A DNA stretch of 64,000 nt, taken from contig OY728121.1 of assembly GCA_963277665.1 (NCBI GenBank), forward strand, positions 1,655,134,062-1,655,198,061. Direction: 5' to 3'. Position 1 is the first letter of the stretch. The number at the start of each line of letters is the position of its first letter. Source of the stretch: Viscum album (Eukaryota > Streptophyta > Magnoliopsida > Santalales > Viscaceae). The notes under the pieces were generated by a model. It was not told the origin of the DNA, did no database searches, and saw only the letters and a program-made list of their open reading frames with translations. Shown one piece after another: positions 12,076-23,763 of the stretch. Position numbers and translations under genes: made by a program.

Positions 12076-12539
12076 TGTTTTGGCAGAATTCTTCAAAGAT
12101 GGTGGCCGCCCTGTTGATAAAGAGAAGGGAGGCAATCAGATGTAAAAGGTGTTTGGTGTAAAACCCACCAAATTCCCCAATGGTAGAGGCGTTGGGAAAG
12201 GATGGAAACCCCCTATAAAAGGGGATCTTCCTAGTAGATCTCTTATCACTTGCAGCATAACCATCTCATCACCCATGGTCCATCTTTGAGCGGTATTTTT
12301 TAAGTGTTTCCCTGCTTATTCAATAGAGATTTTATGAGAGTTTTCTCCTTGTAATAGTAAGGGAGGGTGTACCCACATTTACCATAGTGATCCTTCTATT
12401 TTTCCCGTGGTTTTTTACCCCTTTCATTTTGGGGGGTTTTCCACGTTACATCTGGTGTCATTTATTTCTGCAATTTTGAACTTCATTTTATCTCGTGATT
12501 ATTGCTACACCGTGGGCCAATCATTTTACAGTCCCAATA
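12076..12539 (+). repeat. 3' LTR of copia element
   Basis: Starts TGTTTTGGCAGAATTC and ends CCCAATA, followed by the duplication TAAAA. It carries its own TATAAAA box at 12214-12220. It matches the LTR at 5763-6222 with scattered substitutions and short indels. Confidence 0.92.
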
Positions 12540-12544
12540 TAAAA

Positions 12545-13436
12545 TTCCTTAATTGATATTTATCATGACACGTATAAATAGATTAAAGTCCAATTCCATG
12601 ATTGATCTTCCAATATCATTTTATATTTTAATAATTAGACTTTTTTTCAAATGAAAAAACTAAGATTCCGCCAGCATGGATTACTCGGTTTAATTTAATA
12701 AGATAATTTAAATTCAAGTATATGATAATTGTCAAGAATAATTTACAGTATAATTCCAAATATATTTTTATCTCCATGAAAAACAGGTGTGTCCCATTTT
12801 AGAATGATTCTATATCCATATTATTAGAATTAAAAAATTGGTAGGTGATACTTCCCATATTAACATGAAATCAATTAACTTTATCAAATTAACCAAAAAA
12901 TATGAATAGTGTTGATAACAAAGTAAAAAATAAAAAAATTATACAGTTTCTCAGTTAAAAATAACATAATACTTTTAAGATTATTACATTTCAATAATAT
13001 TAAATTTTCATTATGAAAATTTTACCACGTTTCATATTTTTATTTAAATAGATCTCAATTTTATGGATTCAAAGTTATTTTAAAATTTTAAATTATACAA
13101 TTTTATAATACAAAGTGAATATGAATTTTTTTTTATGATAATCCATAAATGGTTTTATTATAAGTAAGTTAATCTTATGAAAAATAAAGATATATTTTTT
13201 AAAAATTTAGATAATTCTAGAAATACTGTATAGAGGCTTGAAAATTCACAGTTATTTCATATGTGAATTCTTGAAGTTTTGGATGAAGAATCAGTGAATT
13301 TGGAATTGAGTTGTGGGAAAAAAACATAAAATGTGATTTTTGAGAGAAACAAAACAGTGTATTTTCACTAATGTTTCACAATATAAATCACTATCTTTTA
13401 TAAGTGTTAGAAAAAAATGTTGATAAAGGTAGTATT
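12545..13436. other. AT-rich DNA without recognised feature
   Basis: The sequence continues the DNA that lay right of the copia insertion site. It is AT-rich with short A or T runs. I see no open frame, repeat unit or element end. Confidence 0.6.
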
Positions 13437-14213
13437 TGTAACAGACCAACCCGGGTCAACAAATGTATCCACCCGAGCCAGTCTTCACATGGTGAGGTAT
13501 AACAAAGATAACAAAAAAATTCTTGAATATAATCAAAAAAAGACATAAAACCATATTACAACACGGAATAAAGATATAAAATCAGATCCATACAACTCAA
13601 TCCAAACAAGCTAAACTAGAAAAGTATAACCAGGCAAAAACAACTAGTCTCCCTGTGACCAATTGTCACCACCAAACAATCATGCTATGAAGGTTGTGAC
13701 AATAATAGGAACTAGTGTACTACATAATTCTCTTCCCTTTACATGGATACTACAATACAACATCTACAACCACTCAAAGATAAAATTAGGGTGTGAGAAC
13801 AAAACCTAGTAAGATACCATCACAGAATCTATACAAAGTCTAATATCAAGAATGCAATAGTTCTGTATTTTAAAACAAAAATAGTTTTACAAATTATTTT
13901 CACAAATCCAAAATCATTTGTAAATCATTTTTCTTTGGTTTTCATAAAAGCCTTTAATATTCACAAATCCATTAATATTAAAAGTACAAGTGATAAAATA
14001 GGAAAACATATCCATACACCATAAGATAATCAAGTAAATACGCACCCATGGAATAATCCATCATGTGAAACCATGTGATGCATCCTCATGTGAATACATG
14101 TGAGAAAAATCCCATGAAAAAAATCCATCCAACGATAAACAACTATAAATGACAAAGCACTTCGTATTGGTCCATAGTCTATGAGAATACGTTACATAAA
14201 AGGGCCTTAAATG
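13437..14213 (-). mobile_element. Reversed gypsy-type LTR fragment
   Basis: The left edge TGTAACAGACC is the reverse complement of an LTR end GGTCTGTTACA. On the minus strand, about 13789-13820 reads CTTACTAGGTTTTGTTCTCA, close to CTACTGGGTTTGTCTCACA in the gypsy LTR at 23240-23265, which supports a related chromovirus LTR. The other end is not visible; a copia derivative begins at 14214. Confidence 0.45.
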
Positions 14214-14875
14214 TGTTGGGTCGGAAGTGGATCCTCCTCAGAATAAAACTCATTTACAAAAACAATAATTGTGAGAATCACCAATGTAGGCAATTTGAAA
14301 AACAAAATAGAAGAATAAAAAATGGGGAAACATATTTTTAACATGGAAAAACCCTCCTTGAGAATGATTAAAAAACCATAGGGCAACTCCAATAATATCC
14401 ACTATGAATCAGAGAGTACAAAAATACAAGTAAAACATGAGACTTAAATTGCACATATAGTGTAAAAAAACATGTGAAAAACCACACCATGATACGCTAT
14501 TGTCGGATCTCTAATAACAGTCCATGAAAAGATGTCACCCTTTAGAGATCAAAATTTAACTCACGATGTTGTTGAAACACCTCATTGAACAACCAGATTT
14601 GTTGTTGCTCGCTGTTTCCCATGCCCAGAAACTATCACTTAAGTATTTACTCTCCTTCCACCGAATTTTCTCCTTCCTTGAGTCTCTTCCACCCCTTTTA
14701 TAGGCTCCCATATTCCACATATCTTGTTTTAAATGGATATCTAAAAATATATCTCAAAAAAAGATATCATGAGATATCACCTATATCTCATGCTAGATGA
14801 TACGCAATGAAAGGATCATGAATTTCTAAAAAAAATTAATCTAAAAGATAGAAAATTGTGGGATAAACCACAACA
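14214..14875 (-). repeat. 3' LTR of minus-strand copia derivative, with polypurine tract
   Basis: On the minus strand it begins TGTTGTGGTTTATCCCACA at 14875 and ends GACCCAACA at 14214. The polypurine tract GAAGGGGGAGAC (14876-14887, minus strand) directly precedes it. It matches 16687-17367. Confidence 0.87.
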
Positions 14876-14989
14876 GTCTCCCCCTTCAACCCATCGAAAA
14901 AAGATATTTCATCCAACAAACTCAATTAGAAAGAAAATTAGTTATAATCACACCAACTACCAACCTATGTAGAAAATATGACATCCCTT

Positions 14990-15800
14990 GTTTTCATCTC
15001 TCATAGAAACCTAAAAGTTATCCTTGAAAAAGAAATCCAAATTTCTAAGTCTTCATCATACCTGTGTCTGCACCGTCAATACCAGAATCAAAAATATCTG
15101 GCTCCCCAATAATTGTTATCACCACATAATCTGGAGAACATACAGGAATTAACTACTCCCTCTACTCAACATCCTCCGAGCAGTCCAAAACTCTCAACGC
15201 CTCACCCTAATCTTTGATTTTTATTCTTTATTCACTATTAGCACTCTATGAAGAAAATAAATTGGTGTAAGACCTGAAACATATTACCTGACATGATTCA
15301 GCTTCCAAACATTATTCATCATATTAAATGGTCTTTGACTCATGCATGATGATCATCTATGCCACAAATCTGATGAAATTCTCTTCGCAACTGCATTCTT
15401 CACATCACTGCATGCCTTTAAATCCATCCTTTAAATCATTTTATCCATTATAACTAGCGCAAAAACCATCGATCCTCTAGAAAAGATCTATCTTACACCT
15501 CTAAATGAACTCCTAAATCCATCATTATCAAGAGTGCAAGTGAATAACAAATTATAGCGTGTATTTGGCACATGTCACACATCCCTCAACATCAGTGTAC
15601 AACCTGCATTTGTAGTGATTCAAATATCACCAACACTAATGAAATTAGCAGAATATCTATTTCCCATCTTCAAAATACCAATCTCACCTTCTTCTTATGA
15701 AGGAAATAAATCCCTCTACAATATAATATGGCATGATGGTGCTGAATCAACCACTCATTCAGTGTACGAATCTAACCTATGATAGTCAATTATAATTGAA
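14990..15800 (-). pseudogene. Copia protease and pre-integrase remnant
   Basis: Minus-strand reading from about 15790 gives an Asp-Ser-Ala segment followed by CH, a decayed protease active site, then LRDV and VPNTRYNLL (about 15565), the conserved protease end. Further on come CTLDNDGF, GSMVFA and finally RISSDLWHR (about 15360-15390), the start of the pre-integrase WHRRLGH motif. After this the frame degrades and the polypurine tract is reached without integrase or polymerase motifs. Stops occur in all blocks. The assignment rests on motif order rather than on a clean frame. Confidence 0.55.
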
Positions 15801-15849
15801 AGTAAATCACCCTCACCCTGAATAAGACTTATGCCAGTATCCTCAGAAT

Positions 15850-16642
15850 CAATGTTGTGTGCCTTCTTTTCCTCCTTAAGATTTTTCAATTCATAGAAGT
15901 ATCTCTCCACATGACCCACCTTATTGAAAAAAAAAGCACAATACCTTTCTTCTTGTCTTTAACCAGCCTCTCTAATTACCACATCCATCTACCACAACCA
16001 CAGTACAACCATTACCTAAAGATTCACCATCATTGGTCTTTCGTAGAGTCCTGTTCATCAACAATGATAAAATCACATCATCCTACTTCATTGTATCTTT
16101 CCCAAAGATCAATGTGGGGATGTGATTTTCATATGAATCAGTTAATGAACCCAAATTAAGTAAATCCTTTTCTTCTTATTATATCTCAATAGGTACTGCA
16201 TTACCCTTATCATTGATCTTGACTGCCACCAAAGAAAAATCCATCAGGAGTTTGGTGAACTCATCCATATGGTTACCTAAATCTCCATTCTTTGGCATTT
16301 TCAAATGATACAACTGTTTTTTCATATATAAAATATTTTTGAGGGATTTCGTTTTATATATTCTTTCAAGATTCTCCCAGATCTTCTTTGGATCTATCAA
16401 ATTCATCACTTCACACAATGTATTATTACCCAAATATGTCTAAATCATGCTTTCCACCAACTCTCACATATCCTTCCAATCATCATCACTCATCGTCTTC
16501 AGTTTATCTAATTTTTTCTTCAATGCCTTCACTATCTTATCACGGACCATAATGTTTTTAACTCTTTGCTCCCAAAGTGTAAAATCATTTTTACCATTAA
16601 AAATTTCAATGTGGGAAAAATCCCATGGAATGAATCACCCAT
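15850..16642 (-). pseudogene. Copia gag remnant
   Basis: On the minus strand from an ATG at 16642 the reading gives FNGKNDFTLWEQRVKNIM, the copia capsid core, with one early frameshift and two stops. An open stretch at 16433-16179 then holds IDPKKIWENLERIYKTKSL, LYHLKMPKNGDLGNHMDEF and further UBN2-type capsid residues. Near 15900-15950 a degraded nucleocapsid knuckle reads YCAFFFNKVGHVERYF, in which most Cys are lost. This is the best-kept gene of the short element. Confidence 0.8.
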
Positions 16643-16672
16643 ATTTAATCAGTAAGAAAACATAGATAAAAT

Positions 16673-16684
16673 CCTCTGAGACCA
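16673..16684 (-). other. Primer binding site, minus strand
   Basis: Minus strand TGGTCTCAGAGG starts two bases after the 5' LTR end. It differs from the initiator Met-tRNA type TGGTATCAGAGC at two positions. Confidence 0.75.
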
Positions 16685-16686
16685 GA

Positions 16687-17367
16687 TATTGGGTCGGAAG
16701 AGGATCAACCCCAAAATAAAATTGAGTTACGATAACAATAATTGTGAGAATCAGCGATGTAAGTGAAGCAAAAAACTGAATAGAAAAATAAAAAAAGAGG
16801 AAAAAGATTTTTAACATGAAAAACCCCACCTTGAAAATGATTAAAAACCCCATAAGGAAACTCCGAGAATATCGACTATGAATCATAGAGTAAAAAAAAT
16901 CAAGTAAAACTCAAGACTTGAATTGAAAATATAGCCTAAAAACCTGTGTGAAAAACAACAACCTGATACACCTTCATCGCCACTTTGATAATAGTCTATG
17001 AAAACATGCCACCCTTTATAGATAAAAATAAATCTCTTGGTGTCATTGCAGCACCTCGTTGCACAACCCGATTTGTCATTGGTCGCTGCTGCCCACTCCA
17101 AGAAATTTTCACCTAAGTATCTACTCTCCTTGGGTTTCTGCACACCACCAAATCATCTCCTTGATTGAGTCACGGCCTCCCCTTTTATTGCCTCTCATAT
17201 ACCACATATCTTGTTTGAATTGGATATCTGAAAATATATCTCAAAAAATATATCATGACATATCACTTATATCTCATTCTAGTAGATACACAGCGGAAGG
17301 ATCTTGAATTTCCAAAAAAAATATCTTCAAATCTAAAATATAGCAATGTGTGGGATAAACCCCAAAA
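16687..17367 (-). repeat. 5' LTR of minus-strand copia derivative
   Basis: It shares with 14214-14875 the blocks ACAATAATTGTGAGAATCA, TTTTTAACATG, CTATGAATCA, CATATACCACATATCTTGTT-like sequence and GTGGGATAAACC. The right edge is about 17367, inferred by alignment. Confidence 0.85.
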
Positions 17368-18604
17368 AACTAGGAATATGTTGGTACAAACCAATATCAA
17401 GTCCTTCCAAAGACCATAAATATCACAAAAGTAATCTATAGTGGTTTCACACACACTAGGATCACCTATGAACCTTTCCCAATGCACAAAAGTTTCCCAA
17501 TATGTCAATTTTTTCAAAAACCATTTCAAACCCATGCTTTAAGAAATTCCAAAATTGTATCTTCCCTAAATTATAAAAGGGAATCCCTTATCTCAATTCT
17601 TCACACCACTTTGAGTCATCAAGTCAGACCAAACCCTGCTCATTTATCTTCTCGATGCCATTATCCAAGTTCTAGAGGTTCTGTACATTTCAAAATGTCT
17701 ACCCTTGGTCCCTTAAAAATAAATCTAAATGAAATCCACCGAAGATGAGGTAATCATCTTTACCAAGTCCTTCTAGTTTATTTCTTCTTATACTTCCTTC
17801 TAAAGTGGTGTACTCATCCTAAGATAATAACTATAGTGGAATAAATATATGGATATGTTATTATGGTTATGGTACAACCATAATTCATCTCTTTTTAATC
17901 CTATAGAAAGCAAAAACATTGCTCATTTCTATGTATGGTTTACCGTCTCCATGTAGTAGTGTAATTTTTTTTATCATCATTTCACTTAGATGGTTATAAA
18001 TATGAAACTAATGAATATATATGATATTTATTAAATAAATGTACTTCTGAAACTATAATATCATATATATACCTTCTTACCATCTAATCTGTTAGAAAAT
18101 GATAACGTCGCTCGTGCATATGTGTGGGCTACCACCACCACGAAGCAATGTGAGTCGTTTTTCATTTTAATTTTATATGGATGGTGATGAGGATATATTT
18201 AATAAATATATATGATGTATATATTATAATAATTATTTTTAAAGCTGAATTATTATTTACCTTTCTTTCGTTCCATCCATCAAAAAATGAAAATAACGTT
18301 CATGCGTATGTATGACATGTCGTTTCCATAAACAATGTAATTTGTTTTTCTATCTATAAATTTTATGGATAAATATAAATATGTATATAATGAATATAAA
18401 TTATATTTATATCATTATTAAAATTTTGGAGATGATGGAACCATGATCAAAGTATAAATATCAAAACTACTGAACCAAGACATGTATGAAAAACAAATGA
18501 GTTATTACCCAGAACAATGATTTTAACAAAGAATTTTTAATAAATGGGTGATAAAATATTATAAGTAAATAATATATGGTATGATACATATGAATATGAT
18601 TCTG

Positions 18605-18605
<1 letters not shown>
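17368..18605. other. No recognised gene
   Basis: At 17570-17585 there is a TATA-like ATTATAAAAGGG followed by a CT-rich stretch, which could be part of a decayed LTR promoter. The rest (17760-18605) is AT-rich with two loosely similar segments around 18040-18230. No coding frame or element end is supported. Confidence 0.5.

Positions 18606-18606
<1 letters not shown>

Positions 18607-18637
<31 letters not shown>
18607..18637. repeat. (AT)n microsatellite
   Basis: Thirty-one bases of uninterrupted alternating AT directly upstream of the SINE-like unit. Confidence 0.95.
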
Positions 18638-18639
<2 letters not shown>

Positions 18640-18649
18640 CTATAATTCT

Positions 18650-18960
18650 GCTTCGGTGGTGGTGGAGTGGTGATGGATAGGGGTATAAAAATACCTTTCT
18701 TGGGGAGGTGCAGGGTTTGATTCATGGGAGTCTGCACTTGGGAAATTTATCCTTTCCCAGGGATTTACTCATCTTTCTGGGTCACCCACTTTTTGACTGG
18801 GTGGGTGACATGAGGCATGACACACCTTTTTTGATGGATTGTTGTGTCGAACCATTTTTGATCAGGTCGTCACCCTATGGGACGCTCTGCCATATCAACT
18901 GGCAACAGCTCCTTCCCAACTAGGGCTATCTCTGGAATGATCCCTTGGGGGGGTTTCTTG
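18650..18960 (+). mobile_element. tRNA-derived SINE-like unit
   Basis: The segment opens with a sequence like an RNA polymerase III A box, TGGTGGAGTGG at 18660-18670 (consensus TRGCNNAGYGG), and a B box-like GGTTTGATTC at 18714-18723 (consensus GGTTCGANTC) 54 bases downstream, close to tRNA spacing. It is followed by GTCTGCACTTGGGAAATT and a GC-rich body quite unlike its AT-rich surroundings. No poly(A) tail or target duplication is clear. A LINE or retrogene 3' part is the alternative. Confidence 0.4.
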
Positions 18961-19027
18961 GTGTGGAGGGTTCAAAAAATAATTACTACAGAAATTACAT
19001 TTAACAATGCACAAAAATGCTTTTAAT

Positions 19028-19137
19028 AGTTCTAAAAATGCATTTTTAATCTTAGTGTTGTTAAAGGGGTGTTCCCCTTTATCAATGCTAGGTTAGCATT
19101 GATAAAGGCCACCCTTTATAAATACTATTTCTAGAAC
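19028..19137. repeat. Foldback hairpin, MITE-like
   Basis: A perfect inverted repeat has 15-bp arms CCTTTATCAATGCTA (19076-19090) and TAGCATTGATAAAGG (19094-19108) around a 3-base loop. Imperfect pairing continues outward: AAAGGGGTG with CACCCTTTA, and AGTTCTAAAAAT (19028-19039) with ATTTCTAGAACT (19126-19137). Length and AT content fit a MITE or similar foldback element; ends and duplication are not resolved. Confidence 0.65.
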
Positions 19138-19624
19138 TGATAAATTCCTAGCTTGATATAGTGTGATATTTATATAACACCACACCCAGAAAAGTAAAAA
19201 CCTATAACCTATAAAAAAATAAGCAACAATAATAATGTAGCTAACATTTATAACAAAAAACACATAAATATTGTTGCAAATAACATCATGCAACCCTATA
19301 ATTCATAAAGTCATTATAAATTTCAGTTCCAATTTCATTCTAAAAGGTATACCGTGTTTATGAGGTCTCAATGGTACTGATTGGTCGGATATAAATATAT
19401 TGATAATGTACAAAAATTCAAATGTATAATGTTTTCCCATTGTGAGCATATAGCCATCATCTCCTTGTGGTGTGTCTCCACCTGAAAACATATAGTCATT
19501 GTCTACATATATCCATTAGCTCGTTGTAACCTATAAATGAAAAATATATGATTTAATTGAAATAAATTTGACATCATTAATACAAAAAACACTACAATAT
19601 CAATTTCAAATAGTTTTTTATATA
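19138..19624. other. No recognised feature
   Basis: AT-rich sequence between the foldback and the satellite array. No open frame or repeat unit is supported. Confidence 0.6.
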
Positions 19625-21861
19625 ATTAATGCCAATTTTAAATAAATACACACACTTTTAGTTATACATGTCATGTCGTGCATCATATTGAGGTGTGGTT
19701 GATTCTTATACATCAAAAATGACTTATAGATCATTTTTCTAAAGTATCAAAATAATCTGAATGTGCTTGCTCGGTTTTCAATATGTCACTCTTTATTTTT
19801 ACTAAACTTAATGTCAATTTGAAATAAAAAGGAACACTTTGAATTATACCAGTCACATTGTGAATTATATTGAGGTTGGGTTAATTCCTAAACATCATAA
19901 ATGACTTATGGATTATTTTCCTAAAGTATAAAAATAATCCAAAATGTGTTTTCTTGGTTTTCAGTATATCACTTGTTCTTTTTAATAAAATGAATGTCAA
20001 TTTTAAATAAATTGACACACTTATAGTTATAGTGGTCACACTGTGTGTTAGATTGTGGTGAGTTTGATTTCGACATGTTATAAATAACTTATTAATCATT
20101 TTAAAAAAGTATCAAAATAATATGAATGTGTTTGCTCATTTTTTTTTATGTCACTTGTTATTTTTACTCAAATTAACATCAATTTTAAATAAAAAGACAC
20201 ACTTAGAGTTATATCAGTCACAACATGCATCATATTGAGGTGATGTTGATTCATACAAATTATAAATAACTTGTTAATTGTTTTCTTAATGTATTAAAAA
20301 AATGTATGTTTTTTCTTGGTTTTTAGTATGTCACTTGTTCTTTTTACTAAAATTAATGTCAGTTTTTAAAAAATAGACACACTTTAAGTCATAGCGGTCA
20401 CACTATGCATCATATTGAGGTTTATTTGATTTATACACATCAAAAATGACTTATTGATCATTTTACTAATGTATCAAAACAATCTGAATGTGTTTTCTCA
20501 GTTTTCAGTATATCACTTGTTCTTTTTACTAAAATTAATGTCAATTTTAAATAAATAGACACACTTAGTGTTATAGTGGTAAAATTGGGCATCACATTAA
20601 GTTGTGGTTTATTCCTACATGTTAAAAATTACTTATGGATCATTTTACTAAAGTAAATAAACAATTCAAATGTGTTTTATTATTTTTTAGTATGTCACTT
20701 GTACTTTTTATTAAAATTAAAGTCAATTTTAAATAAATAGACTTATTATTAGTTATTCCGGTCACACTGTGCATCATATTGAGGAATAGTTGACTAATAA
20801 ATGTCATAAAATGAATTATATATTGTGGATTTAAAGTATTAAAATAATAATAATAATGTGTTGTTCAGTTTTTGGTATGTCACTTGTTCTTTTTACTAAA
20901 ATTAATTTCAATTTTAAATAAATACACACACTTGGAATTATACCAGTCACACCATGAATCATATTGAGGTGGGTTGATTCCTACATGTAAAAGATGAATT
21001 ATGGATCATTTTACAAAAGTATCGAAACAATCTGGATGTGTTTTCTCATTTTTTAGTATGTCACTTGTTCTTTTTACTAAAATTAATGTCAATTTTAAAT
21101 AATTAGACACACTTAGAGTTATAGCGGTCACATTGTGCATCAAATTAAGATTTGGTTTATTCCTACACATAAAAAATGACTTATAGATCGTTTTCCTAAA
21201 GTATCAAAACAATATAAATGTGTTTTCTTGGTTTTTAGTATGTCACTTGTTCTTTTTACTAAAATTAATGTCAATTTTAAATAAATAGACACACTTTTAG
21301 TCATACCGGTCACACTATGCATCATATTGAGGTGAGTTTGATTCCAATATGTAAAAAATGACTTATAGATCATTGTTATAAAGTATCAAAATTATCTGAA
21401 TGTGTTTTCTCAATTTTCATTATTTCACTGGTTCTTTTTACTAAAATTAATGTCAATTTGAAATAAAAAGAAACACTTGGATTTATACCAGTCACATTGT
21501 GCATCATATTGAGGTGGGGTTGATTTATACAAGTCATAAATGATTTGTGGATCATTTTCCTAAAGTATAAAAATAATTCTAATGCATTTGTTTTGTTTTC
21601 AGTATGTCACTTGTTCATTTTACTAAAATTAATGTCAGTTTCAAATAAATAGACACACTTATAGTTATAACAGTCACACCATGCATCAGATTGAGTTGAG
21701 GTTGATTCCTACCCATCAAAAATGACATATAGATCATTATCCTAAATTATCAAAGCAATCCTAATGCATTTTCTTAGTTTTCAGTAAGCCACTTGTTCTT
21801 ATTACTAAAATGAATGTCAATTTAAAATAAATTGACACACTTTGAGTTATAGAGGTCACAT
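19625..21861. repeat. Satellite array, ~182-bp monomer, left part
   Basis: About twelve head-to-tail monomers. Conserved blocks recur roughly every 182 bases: GTCACACTGTGCATCATATT, TGACTTATAGATCATTTT, AAAGTATCAAAACAATC, TATGTCACTTGTTCTTTTTA and AATGTCAATTTTAAATAAAT. Monomers differ from one another by many substitutions and small indels but keep register. The array is broken at 21861 by a gypsy insertion and resumes in phase at 31941. Confidence 0.92.
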
Positions 21862-23748
21862 TGTAAGAACCTGAATCTTATTTTTAGGTATGAATATTTT
21901 TTTCTGGTTTTTTTAGAAAATATGAGTTTCTTGAAATTTTAGGAGTACACACCGTGTACTCAGTTGTTGTGGCTAGTCATGTGTTGGTCGTGTAATAGCT
22001 GAACACATGGTCGTGTGGGGTGACCTGGAGGCCTCCTAAAGCAGGGGTCAGTTAAGGAAAGTACACACCATGTACTTTTAAAGAACTCGTCATGTATTTT
22101 CTTTTTATTTCTTTAAATAGAATGGGGTTGCATCTAATCGATAGAACCTCCTCCTTCTCAACCTGTCTCATCCAAGAGTGTTCGTACGGTGCAAATATTC
22201 TTTGGGCCTCTGAATCTTCATCCAATATCTGATTTGACCACCGTCGATTATGTTAGAATCGCCACGGTAATATCTTCCTTCTTCTATATCCTCGTTTCCT
22301 GATTCATCCTCTTTCATGAGTTTTCTTTGGTTGAATGTTTTTATTGTTTTTTAGATCTAGGGAGATTCAAGGCTTGAGGTTCACATATATCATTCATACA
22401 ACACCGAGGTAGGTGGTTTGTGCATTTCCATAGTTAGTCTTTGAATTATATGTACAAAATTTCCCAATACCCTAGTTTGGGGTATTACATGTTTAAGGAT
22501 TTTAACCCTGTTAATGTACGCTATGCTTTGTTTTCTTTATTAGGGATATTGGATTGTAAATAGGGTTATTTACCTTACTATGGATGTGTTTGCCCATACT
22601 TGTTTGATTTTGGCCGTTTGGTCTAGCCTTTCCTATTAGGCTATTGATTTTTATTCCTAGTTTTGTTAGGATGGAGTGATTATTTATCTGATGTGTTGTT
22701 CCATGAATTGTAGCTAATTTAGCCAGGTAGTACTTTGAGGTTTACTTTGGCTGCTGATTATCATTTGTGCGTGATTGCTTTACACGGGGCTGCAGGAACC
22801 TGGTGTAGTGAGACCATAGAGGAAATTAACATTGAGTACTTTCCCAGAGTGTCTATTATAATTATCACACTATGAGACCATAGGGGGGATTGACGTTGAG
22901 TGCTCCCTCAAAGTTTCTATATTTACGTTACAAGACCACAGGAGGAATTGATGTTGAGTGCTTCCTCAGAGTGTCTATAGTTTACCATTAAAAGACTATA
23001 GGTGGAATTGATGGTGAGTGTTTCCTTAGAGAGTCTTTGGGTAGTGTGATAATTATAATAGACACTGTTTACTCTATGGTGATTTGTTCCTCATAGATTC
23101 TTTGTTATATCTTCTCTTGTAAATGAAACTGTAGGACTGTTTACTTTTGAGTACTTACTTGTTTATTGCTTCATTTTCTTATTGGATGGAATATATATTC
23201 ACTAACTATTAGGCATAGATATTTGGGTGGTTACCTACTGGGTTTGTCTCACACCCTGTTTGGTTCATGCTTTTGGGCCCAAATAGATTATATTGTTGCA
23301 GGTATAGATAAGGTAAAGCACCCTTCTACTTTAGGTACTTGATTGTTGTGGAGCTGGGGAGAATGGGACCAAGATGAGGCTTGCAATGCTATTGGGGTTT
23401 ATTTGTTTTCTTTGTAATTTGGTTTAGTAATTTATTCCATAATTGTGACTTGTTTGGCTGATTTCCTAGACATATGTATCATGCATCATTTATATATGTA
23501 CTCCAGTTATTTATTTATTTCAGTCTTCTACTATCTACTCTTGTATGGTATCATTATTGTTTTCGCTATTGTTATCTGTTTATTTCTGATGTGTTACTCT
23601 GCCAATGAGGGCATAGTTTCCCCACTATCACACCCAAGGCCCTCGCTTCTAGTCAGAAGCCTCTGGAGTTCCGGTAAATGTGCTTGAGGCCATGTGACCA
23701 ACTGGGTATGGGGCACCTCTAGGCGGCTTTCAGAACCGGGATGTTACA
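21862..23748 (+). repeat. 5' LTR of gypsy element
   Basis: Starts TGTAAGAACCTGAATC and ends GGGATGTTACA. It matches 29882-31940 but is 172 bp shorter. One visible cause is loss of the segment that in the 3' LTR reads GGTTAGGCTGTGAGAAAT and its repeat (about 31165-31300). Confidence 0.95.
22810..23100 (+). repeat. ~60-bp tandem repeat inside gypsy LTR
   Basis: Four to five units share GAGACCATAGG, GAATTGACGTTGAGTG and TTCCTCAGAGTGTCTAT. The same array is in the 3' LTR at about 30863-31150. Confidence 0.8.
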
Positions 23749-23751
23749 AAG

Positions 23752-23763
23752 TGGTATCAAAGG
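23752..23763 (+). other. Primer binding site of gypsy element
   Basis: TGGTATCAAAGG three bases after the LTR end, close to the initiator Met-tRNA type TGGTATCAGAGC. Confidence 0.85.

Larger units (their letters stand above)
5763..12539 (+). mobile_element. Complete but decayed Ty1/copia retrotransposon
   Basis: Two similar LTRs (460 and 464 bp) enclose PBS, gag, protease, integrase, RT-RNase H and polypurine tract in copia order. The element is flanked by an exact 5-bp duplication, TAAAA at 5758-5762 and 12540-12544, so it moved by normal integration. The gag is interrupted by about 1.77 kb of later DNA (6621-8391). Stops and frameshifts are spread through the polyprotein. The two LTRs differ by many substitutions and small indels, so insertion is old. 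Confidence 0.93.
14214..17367 (-). mobile_element. Short copia derivative with two LTRs, gag and protease only
   Basis: Two similar LTRs (662 and 681 bp) in the same orientation enclose only about 1.8 kb. Read on the minus strand: 5' LTR, PBS, gag, zinc knuckle region, protease and pre-integrase region, polypurine tract, 3' LTR. I found no recognisable integrase, RT or RNase H, so this is an internally deleted or gag-type non-autonomous copy. A matching target site duplication is not clear. Confidence 0.8.

Noticed and set aside
19881..21373. Several 70-80-codon minus-strand frames in the satellite
   Set aside because: They repeat the same sequence once per monomer and are a by-product of the ~182-bp repeat; there is no other sign of coding.
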